A DNA stretch of 64,000 nucleotides. Origin: Terriglobus roseus DSM 18391. Lineage in GTDB: Bacteria; Acidobacteriota; Terriglobia; Terriglobales; Acidobacteriaceae. Numbering within the stretch: position 1 is the first letter of the stretch; the number at the start of each line of letters is the position of its first letter. The notes beneath the pieces were generated by a model, which worked only from the letters and a program-made list of their open reading frames with translations, was not told the origin of the DNA and did no database searches. The DNA lies in assembly GCF_000265425.1 (NCBI RefSeq), contig NC_018014.1, positions 1,736,001 to 1,800,000 on the forward strand, read 5' to 3'. The translations under genes and the position numbers were made by a program. Of this stretch, positions 15,946 to 25,644 are shown in pieces.

Positions 15946-16785
15946 TTGTTCAAGCTTCGAAGCGGTTTAACGGCGTGTGGCGTTGTCGGCTGTCTGTTGA
16001 TCGCTGGACCTGTCCCGGCGCAGGTTGTGGCGGAGCGGCCGAGCTTTGAGGTGACGACGGTGCGGCCGGCGAAGCCCCTTGATGGTGGGCAAAGCTGGCA
16101 CACGGAGAACAATCGCAGCATCATGGAGAACTTCACGCTGCGGCAGCTGATCCGGAACGCGTACCGGCTCAAGGTGGAGTCGCAAGTGCTGGGCGGCCCG
16201 GAGTGGATCGACAAGGAACGCTTTGACATTTCGGCGAAGATGGATGACGAGGAGTTCCGGAAGATGAAGGCACTGCCATCCTCGGAATCGGGCCGTATCA
16301 GTGGTCTGCTGCAGCAGTCATTGCTGGCGGAACGCTTTGGCCTCCGCGTTTCTGTTGAGCAGCGATCCATGCCGGTGTATGCGCTGGTGGTGGATGGTGG
16401 CGGGAGCAAGTTGGCCGCGTCTGTCGATCCTCCGGCGAAGGAGGGCGAGCCGAAGCCGGAGGCGCAACACAGCATGATGATCCATAGTGGTGATCACGGC
16501 ACGCACCTGGAGGCGAAGAGCATTACGATGGCGGACGTTTCCGGGATGCTGTCGGATAAGAACGAAACGGGCCGGCGTGTGGTGTTGGATCAGACCGGAC
16601 TGACGGGCAACTACGATTTCAAGATGGATTGGGCGCAGGACAATGGCTCCGGCGCTCCCGCGGATGCGACACAGCCGGGGTTGATGACGGCGCTGCGTGA
16701 GCAGCTTGGGTTGCGGTTGGAGAAGCGTGAGGCTGAGGTGCCGGTGGTGGTGGTGCAGTCGGCCAGCAGGCCTCAGTTTGACTGA
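15946..16785 (+). CDS. TIGR03435-family secreted protein
   Basis: A 279-residue exported protein with a signal peptide ending near AGPVPAQ (residue 26). The family pattern is clear: PSFEVTTVRPAK, then NFTLRQLIRNAYRL, GGPEWIDKERFDISAKM, LLQQSLLAERFGLRV and the end GLMTALREQLGLRLEKREAEVPVVVVQSA, each seen as a separate block. Such proteins are known as a large expanded family in acidobacterial and other soil genomes; function is unknown. The start is a TTG at 15946 with GTGAGGAG six bases upstream. It stands divergent from queA and converges on the acyltransferase gene with a four-base gap. Confidence 0.92.
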   Translation: MFKLRSGLTACGVVGCLLIAGPVPAQVVAERPSFEVTTVRPAKPLDGGQSWHTENNRSIMENFTLRQLIRNAYRLKVESQVLGGPEWIDKERFDISAKMDDEEFRKMKALPSSESGRISGLLQQSLLAERFGLRVSVEQRSMPVYALVVDGGGSKLAASVDPPAKEGEPKPEAQHSMMIHSGDHGTHLEAKSITMADVSGMLSDKNETGRRVVLDQTGLTGNYDFKMDWAQDNGSGAPADATQPGLMTALREQLGLRLEKREAEVPVVVVQSASRPQFD

Positions 16786-16789
16786 GCGC

Positions 16790-17470
16790 TTATGCTTCTG
16801 CGCTGAAAACGGCTTCTTCGAGGGAGTGCTGCAGGGTCTGTGTCGTCGGAGCCTCCACTGGTGGCTGCCATGCGATGCGGACTCGGCTGAAGGGTTTGGG
16901 GATGAGGAACCGGTCCCAGGAGCGTAGAATCCATGCGGACTCCGGGTGCAGGTGGAAGCAGGATGCGGTGCTGTTCGCGCGTCTTGCGATGGCGGCGGCG
17001 CCGTCCTTTGCGATGTAGACGGGACCGCGCGGGCCGTCGGCGGTGATGGCCACTTTGTGGTCTGCGGCGCGGGCGCGGGTGGCGGCGAGCAGGCCTGCGG
17101 CGCCGCCGCGGGAGCTTGAGCCACGGATCGGCACGAAGCCAAGGCGTTCGACGAGCCGGGCGATGAGTTCGCCGTCGAAGGATGCGGAGATGAGGATGCG
17201 GATGCCGAGGCCGCGGTAGCGCCACGCTGCGAGCAGCAGGGCGCGATGCCAGAAGACATAGACTTCGGCTTCCTGCGGGAAGTGGTCAGCGGGGCGGGCG
17301 CCGGGTGCGTAGCGTTCTTCAAAGCGCAGCGTCGATCCCAGCAGGTGGAGCAGCGCGGATGCCAGAGGGGGCACTACCGCGAGTAGCAGTCGCTGTTGGC
17401 GTGTGAAGTTCAGGTCGCCGGGCTGGTTGCGCGGCGGGCTGTCCTGGGGTGTGGAGGGCACGGGAACCAT
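16790..17470 (-). CDS. Lysophospholipid acyltransferase-family protein (DUF374)
   Basis: A 226-residue protein of the DUF374 branch of the lysophospholipid acyltransferase superfamily. It likely transfers a fatty acyl chain to a lipid or lipid A precursor at the inner membrane. The HX4D-like block is VYVFWHRALLLAAW at about residues 69-82, followed by SASFDGELIARLVERLG, VPIRGSSSRGGAAGL and the substrate loop AITADGPRGPVYIAKDG. The N-terminal hydrophobic helix (LLAVVPPLASALLHLLG) could anchor it. It starts 45 bases from the divergent sensor kinase, so they share a promoter region. Confidence 0.88.
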   Translation of the reverse strand: MVPVPSTPQDSPPRNQPGDLNFTRQQRLLLAVVPPLASALLHLLGSTLRFEERYAPGARPADHFPQEAEVYVFWHRALLLAAWRYRGLGIRILISASFDGELIARLVERLGFVPIRGSSSRGGAAGLLAATRARAADHKVAITADGPRGPVYIAKDGAAAIARRANSTASCFHLHPESAWILRSWDRFLIPKPFSRVRIAWQPPVEAPTTQTLQHSLEEAVFSAEA

Positions 17471-17514
17471 TGTAGGTTGCCGGGGACGGCACCCTGCGTG
17501 GACAGTGCAATCCG

Positions 17515-19494
17515 ATGGCGTGGCATCCCATAGACTGTTTGCAAGCCCTTCCCCGCATGAGCGATACAGAACCCAGAGTGGATACCACCCACAGCGACTC
17601 CAAGTCGACAGAGGCGGTGCTGGCCGTGGACGTGAGCGGGGACCTGCGCTTCATGCTGGATCAGCTGCCGGATGGCGTCATCTTCATGGATGAGGCGTGG
17701 CGGATCACCTATGCGAATGAGCAGGCTCGGCGCATCAGCCGCATTCGTCCGGAGGATCTGAACAGCAAGTCTCACTGGGAGCTTTATCCGGCGACCGTCG
17801 GCACGGAGCAGGAACGGCGATACCGCCGCGTGATGTACGAGCGGGTGATTGAAGAGTTCGAGGTTTACTACGAGCCGTTCGACGTCTGGATCAAGCTACG
17901 AGCGCTGCCAATTGCCAGTGGAATGGCGGTCTACTACCAGGATGTGACGGAGCTGAAGCGGGCTCAGATCGAGGCAGCGTCGGTGACGCGACGGCTGGAG
18001 CAGGTGTTCGATGCGACCTCAGACGCCATTGCGGTACTGAACCGTGAGTGGCGTTATACCTTCCTGAATCAGCGTGCGGCCAAACTTCTGCAGCCGGATG
18101 GACGGGAACTCATTGGGCAAACCATGTGGAACATGTTCCCGGAGACTGTCTTTCCCGGATCGCCGTTCGTCGAGAACTTCTTTCGGACGATGAATGAGGG
18201 CGTATCAACCGTCTTCGAGGCTTACTATCCGGCGCCGCTGAACTCGCACTTCCAGGTGGAATGCCAGCCGTCGCCGGAGGGAGTGGTCTTCTTCTTCCGC
18301 GATATCACCGAGAGTAAGCGTGCTGAAAAGGCCCTGCGCGCGGAGCAGGCGGAGACAGAACGTCAGCGCGCTGAGTTGGAGGCGATCTATCGCACAGCGC
18401 CGGTGGGGCTGATCCTGTTTGAGCCGAAGGAGCTGCGCTATCTGCGCATCAACGATCGCCAGACAGAGATGATGGGCCTGTCGCGAGAAGAGGTTCTGGG
18501 GCGCCGCGTCGAGGAGATTGTGACGTCTCCGATTGCGCTGGAAAACTTACGCAAGGTCGCGGCGGGCGGTGTCGTAACGGACTTCACCTTTGAGACTGCA
18601 TTTGTGGGGCGACCGGACGAGACGCAGGCCTTCAATGTGAACTATTCGCCCGTGCTGGATGCGGATGGACAGGTTCGCGCTATCAGTGTGGCCGCGCTGG
18701 ATGTGACGAAGCTGCGGAAGGCGGAACGGGCGCTGATCCAGAGCGAGAAGCTGGCGGCCGTGGGCCGGCTGGCATCGTCGATCTCGCATGAGATCAACAA
18801 TCCGCTGGAAGCTGTGACGAACCTGCTGTACCTGATCGCGACCGACGAGGTGCTGCCGCCGTCGTTGAAGCCGTATGTGCATGCGGCGCAGGACGAGCTT
18901 TCGCGAGTGTCACAGATTGCGACGCAGACGCTGCGCTTCCATCGGCAGTCGAACAAGCCGACTGCAGTGACGCCTGCGCAACTGGTGGACGCGGTGCTGA
19001 ATCTGTTCGCCGGGAGGCTGTCGAACAGCGGGATTCACGTGGAGGCCTCGTACTCTACGGCGACGAAGATCGTCTGCTTTGAGAATGACATCCGGCAGGT
19101 GCTGAATAATCTGATCGCGAATGCGATTGACGCGATGCGGACGGGCGGACGGCTGCTCGCGCGGGCGCATGATGCGCATCATGGCGGGCTTGAGGGTGTG
19201 CGGATTCTTGTGGCGGACACCGGGACGGGCATGTCGGTGGAGACGCAACGGCGACTGTTCGAGCCTTTTTATACGACGAAAGATCTGAATGGAACCGGGC
19301 TTGGGCTTTGGATTTCGAAGGAGATTGTGGACCGGCATGGCGGCGATCTGCGCGTGCGGTCGACACAGAACGGGAAGATGCATGGGACGGTCTTCTCACT
19401 GTTCCTACCCAAAGAGCCCCCTGCGGTTGCGGCGTCGAACAGTGCGCCGTTAAAGAGTCCTGCCGTGGTAAAGGGCGAGGGCCTGCTGCGATAG
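17515..19494 (+). CDS. PAS-domain sensor histidine kinase
   Basis: A 659-residue soluble histidine kinase with no membrane segments. Three PAS domains are seen, at about residues 40-150 (MLDQLPDGVIFMDEAWRITYAN), 160-270 (LEQVFDATSDAIAVLNREWRYTF) and 290-400 (IYRTAPVGLILFEPKEL). A dimerisation/phosphoacceptor domain follows with His425 in SSISHEINNPLEAV. The ATPase domain shows an N box (NNLIANAIDAM), G1 (VADTGTGMS) and G2 (GTGLGLWISKEIV). No response regulator is adjacent, so this is an orphan kinase. The start may be 17515 or the in-frame ATG at 17557 (MSDTEPR); neither has a clear ribosome site. A glycosyltransferase follows 44 bases later. Confidence 0.93.
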   Translation: MAWHPIDCLQALPRMSDTEPRVDTTHSDSKSTEAVLAVDVSGDLRFMLDQLPDGVIFMDEAWRITYANEQARRISRIRPEDLNSKSHWELYPATVGTEQERRYRRVMYERVIEEFEVYYEPFDVWIKLRALPIASGMAVYYQDVTELKRAQIEAASVTRRLEQVFDATSDAIAVLNREWRYTFLNQRAAKLLQPDGRELIGQTMWNMFPETVFPGSPFVENFFRTMNEGVSTVFEAYYPAPLNSHFQVECQPSPEGVVFFFRDITESKRAEKALRAEQAETERQRAELEAIYRTAPVGLILFEPKELRYLRINDRQTEMMGLSREEVLGRRVEEIVTSPIALENLRKVAAGGVVTDFTFETAFVGRPDETQAFNVNYSPVLDADGQVRAISVAALDVTKLRKAERALIQSEKLAAVGRLASSISHEINNPLEAVTNLLYLIATDEVLPPSLKPYVHAAQDELSRVSQIATQTLRFHRQSNKPTAVTPAQLVDAVLNLFAGRLSNSGIHVEASYSTATKIVCFENDIRQVLNNLIANAIDAMRTGGRLLARAHDAHHGGLEGVRILVADTGTGMSVETQRRLFEPFYTTKDLNGTGLGLWISKEIVDRHGGDLRVRSTQNGKMHGTVFSLFLPKEPPAVAASNSAPLKSPAVVKGEGLLR

Positions 19495-19538
19495 GATTAC
19501 GGCTGTGCCTCGGCGCAGAGAAGGGAAGCGAAGCCAGG

Positions 19539-20330
19539 ATGGATGCAACATTGCAGGCAGCCCTGCCTTGCACGCTGGTGGTGCCCTGTTACAACGAGGA
19601 GCAGCGCTTTCATGACGATGCGTTCGCGGCCTTTCTTGCTGCGGAGCCTGAGGCTCACCTGCTGTTTGTGAATGATGGCAGCCGCGACGGTACGCTGGCA
19701 CGTCTACATGCGTTTGCTGCGCTGCATGGGGATCGATGCAGTGTGCTGGATGTGCAGCCGAATGGTGGCAAGGGGGAGGCGGTGCGGCGCGGGATGCTGC
19801 ATGCGTTGCGTACGGCTGCGAATGGCACGCTGGTTGGCTTTTGGGATGCAGATTTGGCCACGCCGCTGGATGCTTACGCGGATTTTCGCCTGATCCTGGA
19901 GACGCTGCCGGAGATCGAGATGGTCTTCGGGTCGCGCATTCAACTGCTGGGACGTCATGTGAAGCGCAATGCTATGCGGCACTATGCGGGCCGCGTCTTT
20001 GCGACGACGGTTTCGCTGGCGCTGGGATTGCCGATCTACGACTCGCAGTGTGGAGCGAAGGTGTTTCGGGTGTCAGGGGTCTTGCGTGAGGTGCTGGCAA
20101 TGCCCTTCGTCTCGCGATGGATCTTTGACGTTGAGGTGCTGGCGCGATTCCTGGCGGTTTGGCGGGCTGGCGGTGCGCATCCAGAGACGCGCATCTACGA
20201 ACTGCCGCTGAAGGTCTGGATCGATGTGCCGGGATCAAAAGTCCATCTGAGTGACTTCTTCCGATCGTTCACGGACCTCATCAAGATTCGCAGCAGCTTT
20301 CCGGCTGGGCGCGGCCCCCGGGGCCGTTAG
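19539..20330 (+). CDS. Family 2 glycosyltransferase, dolichyl-phosphate glucose synthase-like
   Basis: A 263-residue GT-A glycosyltransferase. Motifs are TLVVPCYNEEQRF at the N-terminus, FVNDGSRDGTLARL, NGGKGEAVRRGM and the metal-binding WDADLATPLDAY. The segment GSRIQLLGRHVKRNAMRHYAGRVF-like and SQCGAKVFR is typical of the Alg5/polyprenyl-phosphate beta-glucosyltransferase group, though no membrane helices are present here. The frame is open further upstream inside the kinase gene. I chose the ATG at 19539, which lies after the kinase stop with AGGGAAG about twelve bases upstream. It converges on the trans-sulfuration operon with a four-base overlap. Confidence 0.88.
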   Translation: MDATLQAALPCTLVVPCYNEEQRFHDDAFAAFLAAEPEAHLLFVNDGSRDGTLARLHAFAALHGDRCSVLDVQPNGGKGEAVRRGMLHALRTAANGTLVGFWDADLATPLDAYADFRLILETLPEIEMVFGSRIQLLGRHVKRNAMRHYAGRVFATTVSLALGLPIYDSQCGAKVFRVSGVLREVLAMPFVSRWIFDVEVLARFLAVWRAGGAHPETRIYELPLKVWIDVPGSKVHLSDFFRSFTDLIKIRSSFPAGRGPRGR

Positions 20331-21472
20331 GACCTTAGGCGTTCGAGCTGTGTGGTTAGGTCTGCGATGAGGTCGTCGGCGTCTTCGATGCCGCAGGAGA
20401 TCCGTAGCAGGTCTTCCGGGATGCCGCGCTGGGCTCGCTGTTCTGTGGGAACGCTGGCGTGGGACATCGCGTACGGGATGCTGATGGACGAGTTGACGCT
20501 GCCGAAGCTGACGGCGATCTTGAAGAGATCGAGGCCCTCCGCGATCTGCTTTGCAGCTTCGGGGGATCCTGCGCGGAAGGTGAGCAGAACGCCGGCGCCG
20601 GTGGCCTGCCTGGATTGCACGGCGTGGGCCGGGTGATCGGGCAGGCCGGGGTAGGCGACCTCAAAATGAGGGTAGTTCTGTTGCAGGTGTTCGGCGATGC
20701 GCTGGGCGTTTGTCTGCTGCGCGTCGATGCGGAGCTTGAGCGTCTTGAGGCCGCGCAGCAGGAGGAAGCAATCCATGGGGCCGAGGGCGGTGCCTTCAGC
20801 GTTTTGGAGGAAGTAGACCTCTTTCGCGAGAGCCTCGTCCTTTACGACGACGATGCCTGCCATGACGTCGCTGTGGCCGCAGAGCAGCTTGGTGCCGGAG
20901 TGGATGACGATGTCGGCGCCGAGTGCGAGCGGGTTCTGCAGGTAGGGCGACATAGCTGAGCTGTCGACGCAGAACATGACGCCACGATCCTGCGCAACGC
21001 TGGCGAGCGCCTGAAGGTCCAGGACGCGGAGCAGTGGATTGGTCGGAGACTCGACGTAGAGCATGCGGGTTGCGGGCCGCATGGCTTCGCGTACGGCTTC
21101 GATGTCGGTTCCATCGACGAGTCGGACGGTGACGCCGGCGCGGCGCACCACGCGGTCGAAGAGACGGCTTGCGCCGCCGTAGAGATCCCAGTCCGCGACG
21201 ATCTCATCGCCGGCCTTGAGGAGCCGCGTGACGGTAGCGATGGCTGTCATGCCGCTGGAGAAGGCGAAGCTGCGAGAGCCGCCTTCGAGTTCCGCCATGT
21301 GATCTTCGAGCACGCGCCGGGTGGGATTACCGGAGCGCGAGTAGTCGTACTCGCCGAAGCTGTCCGCGTGTTCCTGCTCGAAGGTTGCCGTCTGGTAGAT
21401 GGGCGTGGCCATCGGCCGGAAGGGATCCTTGGGCGCAGGGTCGAAGTGGACGAGGCGCGTGGCTGTCTTCAT
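20327..21472 (-). CDS. PLP-dependent trans-sulfuration enzyme (cystathionine beta-lyase-like)
   Basis: A 381-residue Cys/Met-metabolism enzyme using pyridoxal phosphate. Features are the N-terminal TATRLVHFDPAPKDPFRPMATPIYQ-type start, YDYSRSGNPTRRVLE, SGMTAIATV, VESPTNPLLRVLDL, and the PLP lysine in HSGTKLLCGHSDVMAG. The latter block and KTLKLRIDAQQTNA favour a cystathionine beta-lyase or gamma-lyase over a synthase, but members interconvert in specificity, so the substrate is uncertain. Its ATG at 21472 overlaps the stop of the upstream paralogue (ATGA), so the pair is translationally coupled. Together they would turn activated homoserine and cysteine into homocysteine. Confidence 0.88.
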   Translation of the reverse strand: MKTATRLVHFDPAPKDPFRPMATPIYQTATFEQEHADSFGEYDYSRSGNPTRRVLEDHMAELEGGSRSFAFSSGMTAIATVTRLLKAGDEIVADWDLYGGASRLFDRVVRRAGVTVRLVDGTDIEAVREAMRPATRMLYVESPTNPLLRVLDLQALASVAQDRGVMFCVDSSAMSPYLQNPLALGADIVIHSGTKLLCGHSDVMAGIVVVKDEALAKEVYFLQNAEGTALGPMDCFLLLRGLKTLKLRIDAQQTNAQRIAEHLQQNYPHFEVAYPGLPDHPAHAVQSRQATGAGVLLTFRAGSPEAAKQIAEGLDLFKIAVSFGSVNSSISIPYAMSHASVPTEQRAQRGIPEDLLRISCGIEDADDLIADLTTQLERLRS

Positions 21473-22665
21473 TCGCCACTTCCGGCGGCGTTGCCGTTGA
21501 AGGTGGCGGCGAAGGCCTGCTCGAAGTCCTTGATGAGGTCCTTGGGCGACTCGAGACCGACGGAGAGGCGGATGAGGCGGTCGGGGATGCCGAGTTGTTC
21601 GCGCTGCTCCAGCGGTAGATCGCAGTGCGATGCGGTGGCCGGGTTGGTGACGAGCGTTTCGACGGAGCCGAGACTCTCCGCGCAGGTGCAGAGGCGTAGT
21701 GCGTCGATGAAGTGGAGCGAATCGACGGTGTTGGCTTCAAGCTCGAAGGAGAGCATGCCGCCGAAGCCGGTCTGCTGCTTTTCAGCGAGGGCCTTCTGCG
21801 GGAAGGAGTCGAGGCCGGGATAGTTCACCTTGTGAACCATCGGGTGCTGCTCAAGCCAGGTGGCCACGGCCATGGCATTGCTGCAGTGCATGGCGAGACG
21901 TGCCGGCAGCGTCTTGACGCCTTGGAGTGCGAGCCACGCGTCGAAGGGCGGCTGGATGCTGCCGATAGTCTTGCGGACGAGGCGCATGCGCTCGACGAGC
22001 GCCGTGTTGTGCGTGGCGAGCGAGCCGCCGATGGTGGCGTTGTGGCCATCGATGTACTTGGTCGTGGAGAGCATGGAGACGTCTGCGCCGAGGTTGAGGC
22101 AGTTCTGCAGCAGCGGCGTCAGGAAGGTGTTGTCGACGGCGACGAGTATGTCCTTGTGCGAGTGCGCCATGTCGGAGAGCGCGCGAACATCGCTGAGCTT
22201 GAGCGTCGGGTTCGCGGGCGTTTCGAGGAAGAGCAGGCGGGTGTTCGGCTTAATCGCCTTCTCGGTGTCTTCCACGCTGGCCGTGTTGGCGAAGGTGTAC
22301 TCAATGCCGAAGTTGCCGAGCACCTGGTGGAAGAGGCGCGAGGTGCCGCCGTAAATGACATCGCTCAAAACGACGTGGTCGCCGGCCTTCAGCATGGAGA
22401 GGCAGAGGGTCGTGATGGCGGACATGCCGCTGCGGAAGCAGAGCGCGTTCTCGGTGCCTTCAATGGCGGCGATCGCCTGCTCCAGCGCGTTAACCGTTGG
22501 GTTGGCGCCGCGTGAGTAGCCGTATCCCTTAGTGACGCCCACGCTCTCGTGGATGTAGGTTGCCGTCTGGTGGATGGGGAAGAGGATCGAGTTCGACTGC
22601 TTCTCGTAGCTCCGGTTGCTGTGGATGACGAGTGTCGATGGATCGAAGTCCGGGCGGTCTGGCAA
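21469..22665 (-). CDS. PLP-dependent trans-sulfuration enzyme (cystathionine gamma-synthase-like)
   Basis: A 398-residue paralogue of the downstream enzyme, likely cystathionine gamma-synthase or a homoserine sulfhydrylase. Landmarks are TLVIHSNRSYEKQSNSILFP, GYGYSRGANPTVNALE, FRSGMSAITTLCLSML, LETPANPTLKLSDV, and the PLP lysine in MLSTTKYIDGHNATIGG. The start is the TTG at 22665, preceded by AGGGAGAAG. The frame continues open beyond it, but that part translates the clpC terminator and is not coding. It is the first gene of a two-gene operon. I looked for a methionine-type riboswitch in the 100-base leader and saw none. Confidence 0.9.
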   Translation of the reverse strand: MPDRPDFDPSTLVIHSNRSYEKQSNSILFPIHQTATYIHESVGVTKGYGYSRGANPTVNALEQAIAAIEGTENALCFRSGMSAITTLCLSMLKAGDHVVLSDVIYGGTSRLFHQVLGNFGIEYTFANTASVEDTEKAIKPNTRLLFLETPANPTLKLSDVRALSDMAHSHKDILVAVDNTFLTPLLQNCLNLGADVSMLSTTKYIDGHNATIGGSLATHNTALVERMRLVRKTIGSIQPPFDAWLALQGVKTLPARLAMHCSNAMAVATWLEQHPMVHKVNYPGLDSFPQKALAEKQQTGFGGMLSFELEANTVDSLHFIDALRLCTCAESLGSVETLVTNPATASHCDLPLEQREQLGIPDRLIRLSVGLESPKDLIKDFEQAFAATFNGNAAGSGE

Positions 22666-22771
22666 ATGCTTCTCCCTGCGCGCGGCCGTGAGCCGGCACA
22701 TCAATCTTCTTATTTCAGCACATACGTTGGATCGCTGACGCTGGCGTGGCGATTCGCGGATCCTGCAAAAG

Positions 22772-22799
22772 AGAAGGGAGGCCGGTTGGCCTCCCTTCT
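22772..22799. terminator. Bidirectional hairpin terminator after clpC
   Basis: A 12-bp stem (AGAAGGGAGGCC with complement GGCCTCCCTTCT) and four-base loop. On the minus strand it is followed by CTTTTGC, 20 bases past the clpC stop, so it ends clpC and insulates the trans-sulfuration operon. Confidence 0.85.
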
Positions 22800-22819
22800 T
22801 GTGTTGGTTTTCGAATGGT

Positions 22820-25312
22820 CTAGACGATGGCGAGTGCGGCGCCTTCCATCTGCTCATCGCCTTCCTGCGCGACGGGACGGTAGAAGAGCTTGTCGCCCGA
22901 GAGGTAGACCTCAAGGAACGCGGGCCGTGCCGTGATCTGGCCTGCGATCAGGGCTTCAGAGAGCGGGTCTTCCACGTAGCGCTGGAGGGCGCGGCGTAGC
23001 GGACGGGCGCCGTAGCTGCGGTCGACGAGCGTCTTGTCGAGGATCCACTTCTTGGCCTCGTCGTTGACGCTGATGGTGATGGCCTTGTGCACCAGGTTGG
23101 TGTTCAGGTTCTGCACCAGCAGCTCCAGGATCTGCATCAGGTCTGCATCCGACAGCGACGTGAAGACGATGATCTCGTCCAGGCGGTTGATGAACTCAGG
23201 ATTGAAGGTACGCTTCACTTCCTGCTTCACCATCTCCTCCATCTTTTCAAGGACAATCTCTTCCTTGTTCGAGGCGAAGCCGAGGCCTTCACGCTTCATC
23301 AGGTGCTTGGCGCCGATGTTCGACGTCATGATGAGGATCGTGTTCTTGAAGTCGACAGTGTTGCCCAGGCCGTCGGTCAGGTGGCCATCTTCAAAGACCT
23401 GCAACAGCAGGTTGAAGACATCCGGGTGCGCCTTCTCGATTTCGTCGAGGAGCACGACCGAATACGGCGACCGCTTGACGCGTTCGGTGAGCTGACCGCC
23501 CTCTTCGTAACCGACGTAGCCCGGAGGCGAACCGATCAGCTTGCTGATCGAGTGCTTCTCCATGAACTCCGACATATCGAAGCGGATGAGGCTCTTGTCG
23601 CTGCCGAAGAGGAACTGCGCCAGAGTGCGCGCCATCTCCGTCTTGCCGACGCCAGTTGGTCCGAGGAAGAGGAACGAGCCGATAGGACGCGCAGGGTTCT
23701 TCAGGCCCGCGCGCGAACGCCGGATGGCGCGGGAGAGGGCGCTGATCGCCTTCTCCTGGCTGATGACACGCTTGTGGAGTTCTTCTTCCACGCGCATCAG
23801 CTTCGACATCTCTTCTTCCTTCAGCGAGTTGATGGGTACGCCCGTCCAGCGGCTGACCACGTCCTCAATGTCTTCCTTCGTCACAATGCCCGAGGACGAG
23901 TCATCGAGGTGGTACTTGTCACGCAGGGCGCGAAGGTTCTCACGCTCTTTCCGCTCTTCGTCGCTGTAGAAGCGCGCCTTCTCGAACTCGTGGTTCGCAA
24001 TCGCGTTTTCCATGCGGTGGACGATGAACTTGATGCGCTTCTGCACCTCGGTCAGCTCTTCGGGCAGGGTGGTCTGGCGCAACTTCACGCGAGCGCCCGC
24101 CTCGTCGATCAGATCGATGGCCTTGTCCGGCAGGAAACGGTCCGGGATGTACCGCGAGGAGTGCGTCACAGAGAAGGTAATGGCCTCATCCGTGTAGCTG
24201 ACCGCATGGAACTTCTCGTACTTGTCCTTGATGCCCATGATGATCTTGATGGCATCTTCTTCATTCGGTGGCGGCACCTTGACGGCCTGGAAGCGCCGTT
24301 CCAGCGAGCGATCCTTCTCGATGGACTTGCGGAACTCGGCCGGTGTGGTTGCACCGATGCACTGGATCTCGCCGCGCGAAAGTGCGGGCTTGAGGATGTT
24401 GGCTGCGTCGAGCGAGCCCTCAGCAGATCCAGCGCCCACCAGTGTGTGCAGCTCGTCGATGAAGACGATGCTGTTCTGGTTCTCCATCAGTTCTTTCATG
24501 ATGGTCTTCAGGCGCTCTTCAAACTGGCCGCGGTACTTGGTGCCGGCGACGATCAGAGAGAGGTCAAGCGACAGGACGCGCTTGTCCGCCAGGAAGCTGG
24601 GGACTTCGCCGTCGGCGATCTTCTGTGCGAGGCCTTCTACGATTGCCGTTTTGCCCACACCAGGCTCGCCGATGAGGACCGGGTTGTTCTTGGTCCGGCG
24701 GCAGAGGATCTGGATGACGCGATCGACTTCCGTGTCCCGGCCGACGAGCGGATCCAGCTGCTGATCCATGGCGGCCTGGGTCAGGTCGCGGGAGAACTCT
24801 GCCAGCATGCTCTGTTCGCCACCGCCGCCCTGTTGCTGGGCTCGACCCTGCTTGCTGCCGCCCTGCTGCTGTGCTGGCTTCTCCTGCGTGGTGCGCTGGA
24901 GCTCCTCACGAATGGTGGGCAGGCGCAGGCCACGCTCCATGAGGATCTCTGCGGCGAAGCACTTCTCTTCGCGCAACAGACCCAGCAGGAGGTGCTCCGT
25001 GCCGATATGTTTGTGGCTCAGCCGTTCTGCTTCTTCCGCGGCATAGGCGAGCACACGCTTGCATTCGTTGGAGAGGGGGAGGTCGACGGAGGTCGATACC
25101 TTCTCGCGAATGGTCGTATGTCCTTCAATCTGCTTGCGGATCGATTCCACCGAGGCGTGCGAGCGGAGGAACCGATTGGTCAGCGCCTTGTCTTCGCGGA
25201 GCAGACCCAATAACAGGTGCTCCGTCTCAATGTAAGGCGAGCCAAACTGACTTGCTTCGTAACGCGCAAAGAAGATCACGCGCCGCGCTTTTTCGGTATA
25301 ACGCTCGAACAT
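22820..25312 (-). CDS. clpC: ATP-dependent Clp protease ATP-binding subunit ClpC
   Basis: An 830-residue Hsp100 unfoldase that feeds substrates to ClpP. The double Clp N domain is at about residues 1-145, with the repeats [18 protein letters not shown] and [21 protein letters not shown]+ module 1 has Walker [10 protein letters not shown] near 215, and module 2 has GPTGVGKTE near 555. A middle UVR-type segment ([17 protein letters not shown]) places it in ClpC rather than ClpA or ClpB. Start ATG at 25312 has GGGGGAGC directly upstream; the longer frame to 25369 lacks a family match. No ctsR, mcsA or mcsB lies nearby, so the usual Gram-positive control genes are absent here. Confidence 0.96.
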   Translation of the reverse strand: MFERYTEKARRVIFFARYEASQFGSPYIETEHLLLGLLREDKALTNRFLRSHASVESIRKQIEGHTTIREKVSTSVDLPLSNECKRVLAYAAEEAERLSHKHIGTEHLLLGLLREEKCFAAEILMERGLRLPTIREELQRTTQEKPAQQQGGSKQGRAQQQGGGGEQSMLAEFSRDLTQAAMDQQLDPLVGRDTEVDRVIQILCRRTKNNPVLIGEPGVGKTAIVEGLAQKIADGEVPSFLADKRVLSLDLSLIVAGTKYRGQFEERLKTIMKELMENQNSIVFIDELHTLVGAGSAEGSLDAANILKPALSRGEIQCIGATTPAEFRKSIEKDRSLERRFQAVKVPPPNEEDAIKIIMGIKDKYEKFHAVSYTDEAITFSVTHSSRYIPDRFLPDKAIDLIDEAGARVKLRQTTLPEELTEVQKRIKFIVHRMENAIANHEFEKARFYSDEERKERENLRALRDKYHLDDSSSGIVTKEDIEDVVSRWTGVPINSLKEEEMSKLMRVEEELHKRVISQEKAISALSRAIRRSRAGLKNPARPIGSFLFLGPTGVGKTEMARTLAQFLFGSDKSLIRFDMSEFMEKHSISKLIGSPPGYVGYEEGGQLTERVKRSPYSVVLLDEIEKAHPDVFNLLLQVFEDGHLTDGLGNTVDFKNTILIMTSNIGAKHLMKREGLGFASNKEEIVLEKMEEMVKQEVKRTFNPEFINRLDEIIVFTSLSDADLMQILELLVQNLNTNLVHKAITISVNDEAKKWILDKTLVDRSYGARPLRRALQRYVEDPLSEALIAGQITARPAFLEVYLSGDKLFYRPVAQEGDEQMEGAALAIV

Positions 25313-25644
25313 GCTCCCCCTTAGCCCTCGACCAACGGCGTGCTGCCGTCTGTGAGGCCATTGGTTCACCCGCTCGTTCCCGCATCACGCACCAAAGCGT
25401 CCGATGCGGGAACCCCTAGAACAAACCTCGCCGATATGCACGCCGGCGAAGCTGCTCCCACATCTCAAAGTGCGTCCAGTGTACCGAAAGCGGCAGACCG
25501 GCCGCATTTGCCCTCGAACTTAGGCAAAACCTTATCAGGGCGAACACACTCCTGAAACGTGATTATTGGACGCGTCCTGTGGGAAAACGATGCGTAACCC
25601 CTGCGGCGTGGCGCATTGTTGATGGCGCAGGAATCCCGTGTGGG
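25313..25644. other. Intergenic region upstream of clpC, no gene recognised
   Basis: These 332 bases separate the clpC start from the end of the ABC ATPase gene, both on the minus strand. The clpC promoter must lie here. I saw no CIRCE-type inverted repeat, no CtsR box and no coding frame with a recognisable product. Confidence 0.5.

Noticed and set aside
22666..22771. SAM riboswitch ahead of the trans-sulfuration operon
   Set aside because: The leader is about 100 bases and shows no conserved SAM-type core; only the clpC terminator is visible.
23087..25213. A 708-codon open frame antisense to clpC, and similar long frames opposite polA, glgX, glnD and amtB
   Set aside because: They are mirror frames created by high GC third positions in strongly conserved genes; none shows a family pattern or a ribosome site.
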